From a virus, in IMG/VR virus record IMGVR_UViG_3300033143_002852, positions 1-24,334 of that record: a stretch of 24,334 nucleotides of DNA. One strand, given 5' to 3'. Below the pieces are notes generated by a model. It was not told where the DNA came from and searched no databases. It saw only the letters and a program-made list of their open reading frames with translations. Below are positions 5,973-14,268 of this stretch, piece by piece (the stretch's first letter is position 1; each line of letters begins with the position of its first letter). A program made the position numbers and the translations under genes.

Positions 5973-7742
5973 TTATTCTACCCTCATGAAACTATCAAAA
6001 AAATAACCATGACAATTAGTGACATCAAAGTTAAAGTCATTTGCCCAAATATCGTAGTAAGTAATAAAATCTCCTGCCCCTGTCATCCTAAAATCATATG
6101 GGCGGATGTCTCTTTTCCTGTCTGATCTGCAATTATCGCTGCATTGGACTACCCAATCGCTTTCGCATGGTGGAAAACAAGAGGGATGATAGATGCTTTG
6201 ATTGTCAAAAAATACATAAGAAGTTGAATTAGTCCATGTATATCTTAAAGTATCTGTCATTCTATTTGAACATGGATACCTTGAATCTTGAATAGAGGGA
6301 TAGTTACTGGCTGCTGCAAAATGTTCCCTTTTGTCCCATGTAGGTGATCTAAAGGATTTATTGGCATGGTAGATGTCAGAGAATGCATTTAAAGAGGTGG
6401 AATCTGAATATAAGATATGAATATCTTTTTGTGAACTTACTCCTATGTCTGGGTAAAAAGAGATAGTAGAATCAACTAATTGAGTACTGAAAGAAGTTAG
6501 ATCACTAGCTGAAAAATTGGCATGATATAATTGTGTAGCCAAGCCTGGAGCAGTAATATAACCTACATGAAACATATCGTCATTATCTACAGTAATTGTT
6601 GGCGCGTGCGCACTAGAAGGGATTCCAAACATTCCGATTACATCTTCATCAATAGAATGCCTAACCCAACCATCAATACTACAGAATACATCTAAATCTT
6701 TATCATCTGTGCCTAAAGCAACTATGCATACAGTATTCTTGCTGTCGACAGCTATATCACAAAAATCTGTATCATCACTAGCATTATTATTTATAATTAT
6801 TCTGTTCCAATCAGAACTATTAACGTACTGCAATGTTCCACCTCCTGAAGTATCTATAGCAGCAAAATGAAGCACGTCATTTTTGTCAGTGATTCCAGAA
6901 GGTAATTTCATAGTTGCTCCAATTGGAAAGACTGGACCCATTATAGTTCTTTGAACACTCCATGTTGTCCCATTGTCTGTGCTGTTTATTATTTGTATAA
7001 CACTAGGCAAAAAACTCTGTTGTTCATAATATATGTATAAATCATTATTTGAATTTGTTAACATACCATTTACGCCGAATGAAAATATCCCGCCCTGAAC
7101 TTCTTTTTTACTCCAAGTGACTCCCTTATCTGAAGAATTGCCATACCACAAGTCAGAACCAGAAGCTGTCCAGGATTCATGAAGTAATCCATCTGATGTC
7201 CTGACCATATTTTCATTGGGTGGATAAGCAGTAGCTAAAAGTCTTGCATTAGCATCTATGATTGACGAACCACTTCCAGTATAGATTGTAAAGTTCTTAC
7301 TTGTTTCTGGAAGGATTAGTCTTATCCTTAGAGGTAACTTATTTCTTGATGCGCTGCTGAATAATATATATCCATATCCTTCTGTCATGTTACACCAATG
7401 TTGGGGTATTCCATAATCTTCTAGGTATCCGTAATTTACAGATATATTTTGGGAATAATTAAAGCCTCCTTGAGCATCTTCGTTTTGATACATCAATTCA
7501 TCCACTCCTAATAAATTGCACAGTGCCATGTGCCATCTATAGTTTCCAGGAAGATCATTCTTAGCAGTAACATTTAATTCTAAGTAATAATCATCTATCT
7601 GATAGATGTCTGTGTTTAAATCTTCATCCTCTTGAGTATGTTCAAATTCCCATGCCACTACACCAAATTGGTCGATTGTATTAGCGACAGCAAAAGGGAT
7701 ACATAGTAAACTTATCATTATAAGATTAATTTTGGCATACAT
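5973..7742 (-). CDS. Secreted Asp-box (BNR/sialidase-like) beta-propeller protein
   Basis: ATG at 7742 is chosen because GGGGG lies just before it and a signal peptide follows at once (INLIMISLLCIPFAVA, likely cut after VAN). The 589-residue product carries Asp boxes (NSSDKGVTWS near 203-212 and NSTDNGTTWS near 255-264), typical of sialidase-like six-bladed propellers, plus other repeated blade motifs. The sialidase catalytic residues were not identified, so glycan binding is more likely than cleavage. The C-terminal part is Cys-rich (CFPPCESDWVVQCSDNC). N-x-S/T sequons are frequent. It overlaps the adhesin gene by 17 nt. The likely role is host-surface or glycan recognition. Confidence 0.75.
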   Translation of the reverse strand: MYAKINLIMISLLCIPFAVANTIDQFGVVAWEFEHTQEDEDLNTDIYQIDDYYLELNVTAKNDLPGNYRWHMALCNLLGVDELMYQNEDAQGGFNYSQNISVNYGYLEDYGIPQHWCNMTEGYGYILFSSASRNKLPLRIRLILPETSKNFTIYTGSGSSIIDANARLLATAYPPNENMVRTSDGLLHESWTASGSDLWYGNSSDKGVTWSKKEVQGGIFSFGVNGMLTNSNNDLYIYYEQQSFLPSVIQIINSTDNGTTWSVQRTIMGPVFPIGATMKLPSGITDKNDVLHFAAIDTSGGGTLQYVNSSDWNRIIINNNASDDTDFCDIAVDSKNTVCIVALGTDDKDLDVFCSIDGWVRHSIDEDVIGMFGIPSSAHAPTITVDNDDMFHVGYITAPGLATQLYHANFSASDLTSFSTQLVDSTISFYPDIGVSSQKDIHILYSDSTSLNAFSDIYHANKSFRSPTWDKREHFAAASNYPSIQDSRYPCSNRMTDTLRYTWTNSTSYVFFDNQSIYHPSCFPPCESDWVVQCSDNCRSDRKRDIRPYDFRMTGAGDFITYYDIWANDFNFDVTNCHGYFFDSFMRVE

Positions 7743-10700
7743 GGATCCCCCCATTTCCACCTGTACCAAATATCATATTGATGCAAGTGCCATTGTATTG
7801 GATTTGTGGAGCACTTGTCCAGTCACTAGAGTTAAACTTGATAGAATTTTCTACTGTTATGTTTGCCAAAGCATTGACATGACCATTTACATTCAAAGTG
7901 TTTGAAATATTAAGTGTTGGAACATCGATGTTTATTTCTGTTAGGGCCTTTATGTCTAAATTACCGCTTGAAGGGCTGGACATATTAATTTTTTTGTCTC
8001 TAACGAATATGTTCTCTCCAGTATTCATCAATATGTCATCACTAAATTGAAAGTAATCTTGTCCTGTATCACCATAGAAACCAAAAAGACCATTAGTGCC
8101 AGTAGTTTGCATAGAAATAGCCATTATAGTGCTAGGACTTATCATTGAAAATACAATAGCGTTAAAGTTAATAACAATAGCCTCAATATCTAATGTAGAT
8201 GCTGCTGATGAATATATCTTTTGGCCACTACTTCTAAACTGAATTTCTCTATTTGTTGTCATAAGTATATTTGAGGGTTGCATATCTGTATCATTTTTTA
8301 AGAAAAAATAATCAGTGCAAATTACAGTATCGCCTAATTCAGTAATCGCTGAATTTGCAGGACAGGCTGTGGGATAGTTTACATGAGTCCAGTTCTGAGT
8401 GATATGACTTACTCCCGTTCCAGTAAAATTGTAGCTTCCAAAATCAGCCACTTGGTCAGCATCATTAAATGTATGCCCTGCTACATTCCACTCTAAATTA
8501 TCTAACTCATCATGATTAGTGATAGGTGGAGCAGAAGAGCTTCCGCCGCTAGCTGTTACTTCTCCCCTTATATCAAAATGAAAATGCCCATTTAACTGTT
8601 GGAAATTTGAGCTTGTAGGTGCTTTTTTTATTATGGTTCTTGCAACTGGTACAAATGCCGTCTTTAAATTGTTATTATTTGGAAAGAAATTCATTACATC
8701 GAATCCATCTGCCTTAGCTGCAGATAATGTCAAATACTCCGTAGATGGTTCGTTTTGAACTACAGCAACTAACCTGCTAGTGTTTTGAGCAATAGGCACT
8801 ACTCCCCAAATCACGTTAAAGAACTTGTTTACTCCGATTGCTCCACCGTCTCCGTAAGTCGTAAAAATAGTATTGTCTGTAAAGTTAGTAAACTCTCCAG
8901 TTGAGTTGACAAAATAAAAATCCTCAGTATTAGTTATATTGTTCAAATAAGTCATTTCATCTATTCTTATCTTTACCGTTCCATCGGTAATATTTATCTC
9001 AGTAGCAGAAGAGAAAATAGCTAAACCTCTTACATAAATTGCCCCTTGGTCATCGAATCTGTCATGGACTAAATCTACAAACTCATCATTACTAGATGCG
9101 TGAACATCAAATAAATAAATATTATCAGTCGTATCCCCAACATATACTTTAGCAACATCTGCATGAGGAGCACTCGGGTCACTCCCTGCAATAACAAGTG
9201 AAGGATTTCCTGCTGTTTGATAACTTACATAGTTAAAAGTCGGACTGATTGTTGTCCCTGTGTTTAACGTGATTGAATCACTGTTCTCAGTTTGAATAGT
9301 TTCGTTTCCATCTATGTTAATGACAAGTGTGTCTTTTTCAGTATCGTTTATTACTAAATCTGTTCCTTCAACCGTTGCATTAACTCGATTAAATAAGATA
9401 TTCTTGTGCAAGTCATCTAAGACAGTAAGTGTCCTAGTTAAGAAACGCCAATCTCCATCTGAATTAGTAACCCAGACTTCATCTACTACCTGCATATCAT
9501 CTGAGACAAGCAAGTCTGCGCCAGAAGTAGTTGTGTTGCAGTCTATTTTAAGTGTCTCATTGATTCTATCCATATATCTTCCACAATCAGTTCTATTCTG
9601 TGTATTACTGAAAAAATCTGCATCTTCGTTTACTATCATAAAACTTCGCATTATGTAAGAGGCTTGAGTTCCTCCTCCTGGCTGGACAAGAAAGTGAGGT
9701 AACATAACACCACTAGGGCCTTTCATAGCTATACCGAATGTTTTATTCGCTGAGATTACTGAAGAAGCGTTGTAAGTTCTTAGTTGAAAATCTTGATTCT
9801 CACCGAATAATATATCTCCGCCTTCTCCATCTTGCCCTAAAACAATTCCTTGTTTTAATTGAGTCCCTTCCAACCTGTTTATTTGTATTCCAGTAGTTCT
9901 ATTACCTTTAAGAGTATCAATAATTATACCTGTTTCTTCTCTATTAGCCCTATGCCAACTATCAGAGGAAATATCAGTTAAGTAATATCCTATAAATGTA
10001 TCATTAATAAATCCTTTATCATTGGAACTACCGTCATTAATTGTGTTAAAATTAAAATAAAAAAGATTTTTTAGAGTAACATCTGCATTAGGTTGATTAG
10101 GTCTACTAAAAGAAGTATCAATACCATAAATGGTATTAGTAATGTTTTTACCTATTCCTTCTGGGGAAGATTGAAATAAAAAACTTGCAGATTGATCTAT
10201 TAATTTAGTAGTAGAACTAGCACCGAAATGAAAAACAGGATGATCTTCAATATTCCAAATACCTGCTCGTAGAATTATATTTTCGATTGCGGTAGTACTA
10301 CCATATCCTGTACCAGTAGTACCTGATGGGCGATGCTTAGTATCCAAATCCAAACTTTTTAAATCATTTCCTGTATTATTAACATTGAACCAAAATCTTA
10401 CTCTATCAACGTCATTGTTTAGAGTAGATACCCGATTATCCCTAACAAATAAACCTTTCAAATCAACATCTTTTTCAGGATAAACTGACAGTTCACCGAA
10501 TATATCTACATCACCACCACTCATATTGAAAACACTAGCAGGAATCTGCATTATTGCCTCAGCATTACTGCCGTTTCTGAATAAGTTAAATCCTTGTGTA
10601 ATATTTTTAACAGAAATATTAAATGCATCCTGAAAAAAATGAAGCGTCCAATTGTTATTGCCTTCTGAGGTTCTATTTACAGTAAAATTCATAATAAATG

Positions 10701-11226
10701 TTCCACCTACCTGGTGAATTCCAGTGTTATCTCTAGTGCAATTCCATACAATCTCTCCGCTTATGTTCTTGCTCTTTAGTATTAGATTTTTTCCACATCT
10801 GGTTATGTTTCTGTAAGCATTGAAACCATCATCAGAAAAACTTGAAAAAGATATATTGCCTTTAACATCTAAAATATTCCCAATAGTAGTGATATTATTA
10901 ACTGTGTTTACTTTAAATGGGTATACTGTTGGAAATCTTTCTTTTGAAACAAAAAAGATATCATTCAAAAAGTAACTTTCAAGACTTAAAAATTCCAATA
11001 CACCTAGTGGTCCCACATGGAGTTGCGTAGTTTCTGTTGAAAGATTGTTAAATAAATAAGCAGCTGGGCCAAGATTGAGCCTATAATCTTGATTTAGATG
11101 AATATTAGAATTATTCATAGTTAGATCTCCATGTATAGTAAGATTGTCGAAGATTTCCTGACCTGGAATTGCATAAACTATTCCGATTAACAACAAGAAA
11201 ATCAAGCTTATTATTAGTTTTTTCAT
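7726..11226 (-). CDS. Large secreted adhesin-like / fibre protein, 1166 residues
   Basis: The ATG at 11226 is preferred over an upstream in-frame start because it begins a clear signal peptide (KKLIISLIFLLLIGIVYAIP). The rest is beta-rich, with few charged clusters and about 40 N-x-S/T sequons counted by eye. A stretch near residue 930 (NHDELDNLEWNVAGHTF) resembles the repeat module of phage tail fibres, and the C-terminus (FNSSDWTSAPQIQYNGTCIN) has a Cys pair. It is probably a host-binding fibre or surface adhesin. A signal peptide on a tailed-virus fibre is unexpected, because virions assemble in the cytoplasm. Identity beyond adhesin-like is not claimed. Confidence 0.75.
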   Translation of the reverse strand: MKKLIISLIFLLLIGIVYAIPGQEIFDNLTIHGDLTMNNSNIHLNQDYRLNLGPAAYLFNNLSTETTQLHVGPLGVLEFLSLESYFLNDIFFVSKERFPTVYPFKVNTVNNITTIGNILDVKGNISFSSFSDDGFNAYRNITRCGKNLILKSKNISGEIVWNCTRDNTGIHQVGGTFIMNFTVNRTSEGNNNWTLHFFQDAFNISVKNITQGFNLFRNGSNAEAIMQIPASVFNMSGGDVDIFGELSVYPEKDVDLKGLFVRDNRVSTLNNDVDRVRFWFNVNNTGNDLKSLDLDTKHRPSGTTGTGYGSTTAIENIILRAGIWNIEDHPVFHFGASSTTKLIDQSASFLFQSSPEGIGKNITNTIYGIDTSFSRPNQPNADVTLKNLFYFNFNTINDGSSNDKGFINDTFIGYYLTDISSDSWHRANREETGIIIDTLKGNRTTGIQINRLEGTQLKQGIVLGQDGEGGDILFGENQDFQLRTYNASSVISANKTFGIAMKGPSGVMLPHFLVQPGGGTQASYIMRSFMIVNEDADFFSNTQNRTDCGRYMDRINETLKIDCNTTTSGADLLVSDDMQVVDEVWVTNSDGDWRFLTRTLTVLDDLHKNILFNRVNATVEGTDLVINDTEKDTLVINIDGNETIQTENSDSITLNTGTTISPTFNYVSYQTAGNPSLVIAGSDPSAPHADVAKVYVGDTTDNIYLFDVHASSNDEFVDLVHDRFDDQGAIYVRGLAIFSSATEINITDGTVKIRIDEMTYLNNITNTEDFYFVNSTGEFTNFTDNTIFTTYGDGGAIGVNKFFNVIWGVVPIAQNTSRLVAVVQNEPSTEYLTLSAAKADGFDVMNFFPNNNNLKTAFVPVARTIIKKAPTSSNFQQLNGHFHFDIRGEVTASGGSSSAPPITNHDELDNLEWNVAGHTFNDADQVADFGSYNFTGTGVSHITQNWTHVNYPTACPANSAITELGDTVICTDYFFLKNDTDMQPSNILMTTNREIQFRSSGQKIYSSAASTLDIEAIVINFNAIVFSMISPSTIMAISMQTTGTNGLFGFYGDTGQDYFQFSDDILMNTGENIFVRDKKINMSSPSSGNLDIKALTEINIDVPTLNISNTLNVNGHVNALANITVENSIKFNSSDWTSAPQIQYNGTCINMIFGTGGNGGIHVCQN

Positions 11227-11227
11227 G

Positions 11228-11392
11228 TCATCTCCACTCGCTTCTTTTAACATTCTTTACCCATAACTGCAATTTCTGAGTTGCGGAATCAAACACAAAG
11301 TAAGTGTTCCCATCTGAACTCATGATTAACTTAACATCATCCCCAAGTATCGGAAGCACTCCACTTCTAGTAAGCAGTACATTTCCCATCAT
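11228..11392 (-). CDS. Small protein of the fibre operon, 54 residues
   Basis: ATG at 11392 (a second ATG follows at once) overlaps the previous stop by 4 nt, and the stop lies 1 nt before the adhesin ATG. The product starts MMGNVLLTRSGVLPILGDDV and contains SDGNTYFVFDSATQKLQLWV, a compact beta pattern. This pattern is common in short fibre-associated domains. No family is assigned. Coupled expression with the Ig-like and adhesin genes suggests a virion surface role. Confidence 0.65.
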   Translation of the reverse strand: MMGNVLLTRSGVLPILGDDVKLIMSSDGNTYFVFDSATQKLQLWVKNVKRSEWR

Positions 11393-11691
11393 TCCACAAT
11401 CCAGTCTAGTTTAGTAGATAATCTTCCTGTAATCGGCTTCATGGCAGTAACCTTCGGCGTTAGCTTAAACGTTATCTGGCTTATGCTCTTAGGTGGAATC
11501 GCTTCAATTGACTCAGTTAAAAAAATATTCTCCCCTTCTAAAGTCATGTCTACATTTAGCCTAAAAGGAAGGTTATTCCTTACAAACACCGTTTTGTAAG
11601 TAGTAGTCCCTGCTTCGACTACACCGAAATTAATCTTATCAAGTACGGGCTGATTTTGCTGTAAGTCAAAAAAGAGAGAGATTTCATCCAT
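11389..11691 (-). CDS. Small Ig-like domain protein, 100 residues
   Basis: The sequence has the strand pattern of an ASPM/HYDIN-like Ig domain: LDKINFGVVEAGTTTYKTVF, then RNNLPFRLNVDM, and IPPKSISQITFKLTPKV. Such single Ig domains often occur in virion proteins and bind partner proteins or cell surfaces. It begins inside the last codons of the portal-MuF gene and overlaps the next gene by 4 nt, so it is part of the same transcript. Confidence 0.7.
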   Translation of the reverse strand: MDEISLFFDLQQNQPVLDKINFGVVEAGTTTYKTVFVRNNLPFRLNVDMTLEGENIFLTESIEAIPPKSISQITFKLTPKVTAMKPITGRLSTKLDWIVE

Positions 11692-13372
11692 GTATATCCT
11701 CTTCCAGTTGATTAAGGACTTTCTCTTTCTTCTTGAGGATGCTTACTGTCTTTTCTTTTATTAGAATGTCTAGCTCTTTTTCTGCTAACTCTGACTTTAC
11801 TTCAATTTCTTTTTCTTCTATTTCTCTCTGTTTTTTCAGTAAGTCTTGCCTTTTCTTTTGTATCCTAGTAGTAGGTAGCCTTACGAAAGTGTGCCTTGAG
11901 TTGTAATGTGAAACGGGGAAGTCTTCGTTTACTGTCCAATCTGGAAAATCCTTGGAAGCTTCGTCTTTTACTATACCAACATAATCAGACCAGACTACTC
12001 CGCTTTTAGTTCGAGCTTTAATCCTTTTGCTTGTGTTAGTTGTTCGGTTGTCATTCGGGCCTATGTGCTTAAAAAGTAAGTTGTCGAAGTCCTCTTCTTT
12101 CTGATAACTCATTTTTCTTGCAGCAGATGCTACCTTAGAAGTTTCGGTTCTTGCGATTGTCTCTGCCCTGAAATCCGAGACATCTACTATATCTCTTATC
12201 TTTCCTGTGATAGCTAGAGCAGTAAGCCCAGCTGGATTTCTAAACGCATTTTGGATCACTAAGTTAAGTTTGTTTGTTATGTCTGCGCTTAAATTTTTGT
12301 AAGCATCTGAAAGAACCTGTTGGTTAGCTAGAACATTTAAAGCGTTCTGATCTCTTACGTCAAACAATACATTAACTCCTAAGTCTTTGCCTATCTTGTC
12401 CATCTCGGTTGTGTATGTTTTCTTAAACAGTCTTTGCGCGGATGCCTTTAACTCACTTTGTAAGTCGAGGTTAACCTTAGCTATTATCTTTTGAAGTTCT
12501 GCTTCTTTAGGTCTGCGCTTGAATTTCTTTAGAAACTTCTGGATTTTGAGTTTTAGCGTATCAGCAAGCTTAGTGAAAGCTGGCCTTGATTTAGCTTGTT
12601 TTACTGCTTCTTGAAAATCAAACGCCTCAGGTTCACCTGCCGTATCAATTGTTTGGGGGGTGGTTGATGACAACATAGAATCATCCTGGGGCGCTTGAGT
12701 AGGAATAAGATCACCTTCTTTGATAAATACCTCGCTTGTATCTTCAATGTATTTTGCTTCTAGTCCCATTGAAACGGCATTCCTTCCATTTTCTAGAGTA
12801 AGCCTTTGCCTCTCTAGCTTTGCCATCTCATCTTGCTCTTCGCTTGGATTAAGAGTAAGCACGTATCCTTTTACGCCCATGGCCTTTAATAACTTAGGCA
12901 AGTAAAATTTATTGTAAATCTCTTGACCGTACTCTACTGCTCTATTAGTTACAGTGACTTGCATTCCTTCATTGTTTAACCCGCCGCCTTGAGATACGTC
13001 TCCTTGAAATAACGGCTCTACTCCATAGACTGCGCCTATTTGTCTCCTGTACTCATTTCTCATCTCTGTGTGCTGTAATTCATCCAGACTTTTCATAAAG
13101 TCAATGAACTCAACGAAATTCCTTCCGCTTGAACTATCTGGAACGCCCATTATTATAGGAAGATGAGGATTCTCTTCTGCTCTCTGCTTTGCCTCATCCC
13201 ACATCTTATTAAGCGTATCACGATTAGAAGTCTTGAAAAATAATCCTGCTTTCGGAGGTCTCTGGCCGTCATATAACTCCATTATGTACTTGTCCATGAA
13301 AAGCAATGTACTTGTCCATGAAAAGCAATGTTCTAGTTTTTTGCCATGTCGTAACGATAGGAGAGAAACCAC
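11684..13372 (-). CDS. Portal C-terminal part with MuF-like domain (downstream of frameshift)
   Basis: The frame downstream of the duplication encodes the rest of the portal (MELYDGQRPPKAGLFFKTSN, QIGAVYGVEPLFQGDVSQGG, LNNEGMQVTVTNRAVEYGQE), a linker, and a MuF/SPP1 gp7-like domain near the end (RAETIARTETSKVASAARKM, then FPVSHYNSRHTFVRLP). The extreme C-terminus is a Lys/Glu coiled coil. The residues before TLLFMDKYI in this frame are out-of-frame translation of portal DNA, so the apparent start at 13372 is probably not real; MDKYI at 13297 is the first plausible internal start. Removing one 22-bp repeat joins it to the upstream part as an 810-residue portal-MuF fusion. Confidence 0.8.
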   Translation of the reverse strand: MVSLLSLRHGKKLEHCFSWTSTLLFMDKYIMELYDGQRPPKAGLFFKTSNRDTLNKMWDEAKQRAEENPHLPIIMGVPDSSSGRNFVEFIDFMKSLDELQHTEMRNEYRRQIGAVYGVEPLFQGDVSQGGGLNNEGMQVTVTNRAVEYGQEIYNKFYLPKLLKAMGVKGYVLTLNPSEEQDEMAKLERQRLTLENGRNAVSMGLEAKYIEDTSEVFIKEGDLIPTQAPQDDSMLSSTTPQTIDTAGEPEAFDFQEAVKQAKSRPAFTKLADTLKLKIQKFLKKFKRRPKEAELQKIIAKVNLDLQSELKASAQRLFKKTYTTEMDKIGKDLGVNVLFDVRDQNALNVLANQQVLSDAYKNLSADITNKLNLVIQNAFRNPAGLTALAITGKIRDIVDVSDFRAETIARTETSKVASAARKMSYQKEEDFDNLLFKHIGPNDNRTTNTSKRIKARTKSGVVWSDYVGIVKDEASKDFPDWTVNEDFPVSHYNSRHTFVRLPTTRIQKKRQDLLKKQREIEEKEIEVKSELAEKELDILIKEKTVSILKKKEKVLNQLEEDIHG

Positions 13373-14138
13373 GCCTTTTGCTAGGTCGATATTTAGATTT
13401 GAAAACTACTTCGTCTTTAAAGTAGTAGATAGTCGTCCCGCCGTAAACTGAGAAGAAATGCGCTCTGTATGTTTTATTGCCACACTCAGGACATTCTAAT
13501 TTGTCTTTATTTAAAACCGATCTATGCACTACACAAGTAGTTAGCTCTTCGTTAGTATCTGTGTATCCTGGCCTGTCAAATCTATTTTGAATCAAACCCA
13601 TGAACTTTGGATCACCTCGGATAACCTGACTGAACTTTCTACTGTTTATATCTCCTTTAGCATCTAGAAAGTAATCGAATATAAATATCATAAACCCGTC
13701 ATCCATGATACTGAAGTCGTCTTCTATCTCCATCAACACTTCAGTTGCGCTTTGGCTGTTCTCGTTTATATTCTCTAGTTTTTCCAATATCTCTTCTCTA
13801 GTTAATCCGACTGCTTCGGTCTCCTCTTCACTGCTAGTATCGTCTAGTGATTCCTTTGCTTCAGAGAGATCGTAGCCGTTTCTAAATAACTCTCTTCTTA
13901 GCGCATTATGAACTACTGTCTGAACATCTGAGTTATAAGCAAGCTCGTATAGAATTTGATTCCCGTATGGATACCTCGGGTAGACCATTGAACCATGGCT
14001 AAAGTGATAACCACTAAATGGCCTAAGCACACCATCCATCGCTATCTTTAGCTTTTTTGTTACTGCCTGAAGTTTAGTTCTAAGAGAAATCGGATTAATC
14101 GCACTTACGCTATTCTTGAGAACATTCCAGGCTTTCAT
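13269..14138 (-). CDS. Portal N-terminal part (truncated by a 22-bp duplication)
   Basis: The 289-residue frame encodes the portal N-terminus: VVHNALRRELFRNGYDLSEA, DDFSIMDDGFMIFIFDYFLD and RKFSQVIRGDPKFMGLIQNR. A Cys pair occurs in LECPECGNKTYRAHFF, possibly metal-binding. The frame ends TRTLLFMDKYI followed by 11 residues that do not belong. The same TLLFMDKYI reappears in the downstream frame, showing that a tandem duplication shifted the frame. The ATG at 14138 lies about 28 nt below promoter copy 4, with a weak AGGTAGT before it. As written the portal is not one continuous protein. Confidence 0.8.
   Translation of the reverse strand: MKAWNVLKNSVSAINPISLRTKLQAVTKKLKIAMDGVLRPFSGYHFSHGSMVYPRYPYGNQILYELAYNSDVQTVVHNALRRELFRNGYDLSEAKESLDDTSSEEETEAVGLTREEILEKLENINENSQSATEVLMEIEDDFSIMDDGFMIFIFDYFLDAKGDINSRKFSQVIRGDPKFMGLIQNRFDRPGYTDTNEELTTCVVHRSVLNKDKLECPECGNKTYRAHFFSVYGGTTIYYFKDEVVFKSKYRPSKRRGFSPIVTTWQKTRTLLFMDKYIAFHGQVHNGVI
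13286..13329. repeat. 22-bp perfect tandem duplication that shifts the portal frame
   Basis: The unit GTACTTGTCCATGAAAAGCA plus AT occurs twice without a mismatch (13286-13307 and 13308-13329); period-22 identity extends to 13284-13331. Because 22 is not a multiple of three, it moves the portal from one minus-strand frame to another. Deleting one copy gives a continuous 811-codon gene. Confidence 0.95.
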
Positions 14139-14151
14139 TGGTGCACTACCT

Positions 14152-14268
14152 TTAATTATCCCTTTTATTTATATCAGTTTCCAAAAATTCATCCAGTTTG
14201 GACATTTTAATATCAAATAAATTATACTTTTTATCAATTCTGACTAGTTCAGTGTTTATGTATCTCAA
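14152..14268 (-). CDS. Tiny gene between terminase and portal, 38 residues (TTG start)
   Basis: A TTG at 14268 overlaps the TerL stop (TTGA) and opens a 38-residue frame with a natural-looking composition: RYINTELVRIDKKYNLFDIK, then MSKLDEFLETDINKRDN. GGGTG lies upstream of the TTG. An internal ATG at 14205 would give 17 residues. Its last codons contain promoter copy 4. The frame overlap and charge pattern argue for coding, but its shortness keeps confidence low. Confidence 0.4.
   Translation of the reverse strand: MRYINTELVRIDKKYNLFDIKMSKLDEFLETDINKRDN
14164..14181 (-). promoter_or_regulatory. Repeated TATA-type promoter, copy 4 (portal and virion genes)
   Basis: The minus strand reads GAAACTGATATAAATAAA, with TATA-like TATAAATA at 14166-14173, 27 nt before the portal ATG at 14138. 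The transcript would have a leader of only a few bases. It separates the terminase-containing operon from the virion genes, and this class of element is absent to its right. Confidence 0.75.

Noticed and set aside
13308-13372. Start of the downstream portal frame as a true N-terminus
   Set aside because: Residues before TLLFMDKYI are out-of-frame translation of portal sequence that is coding in the other frame.
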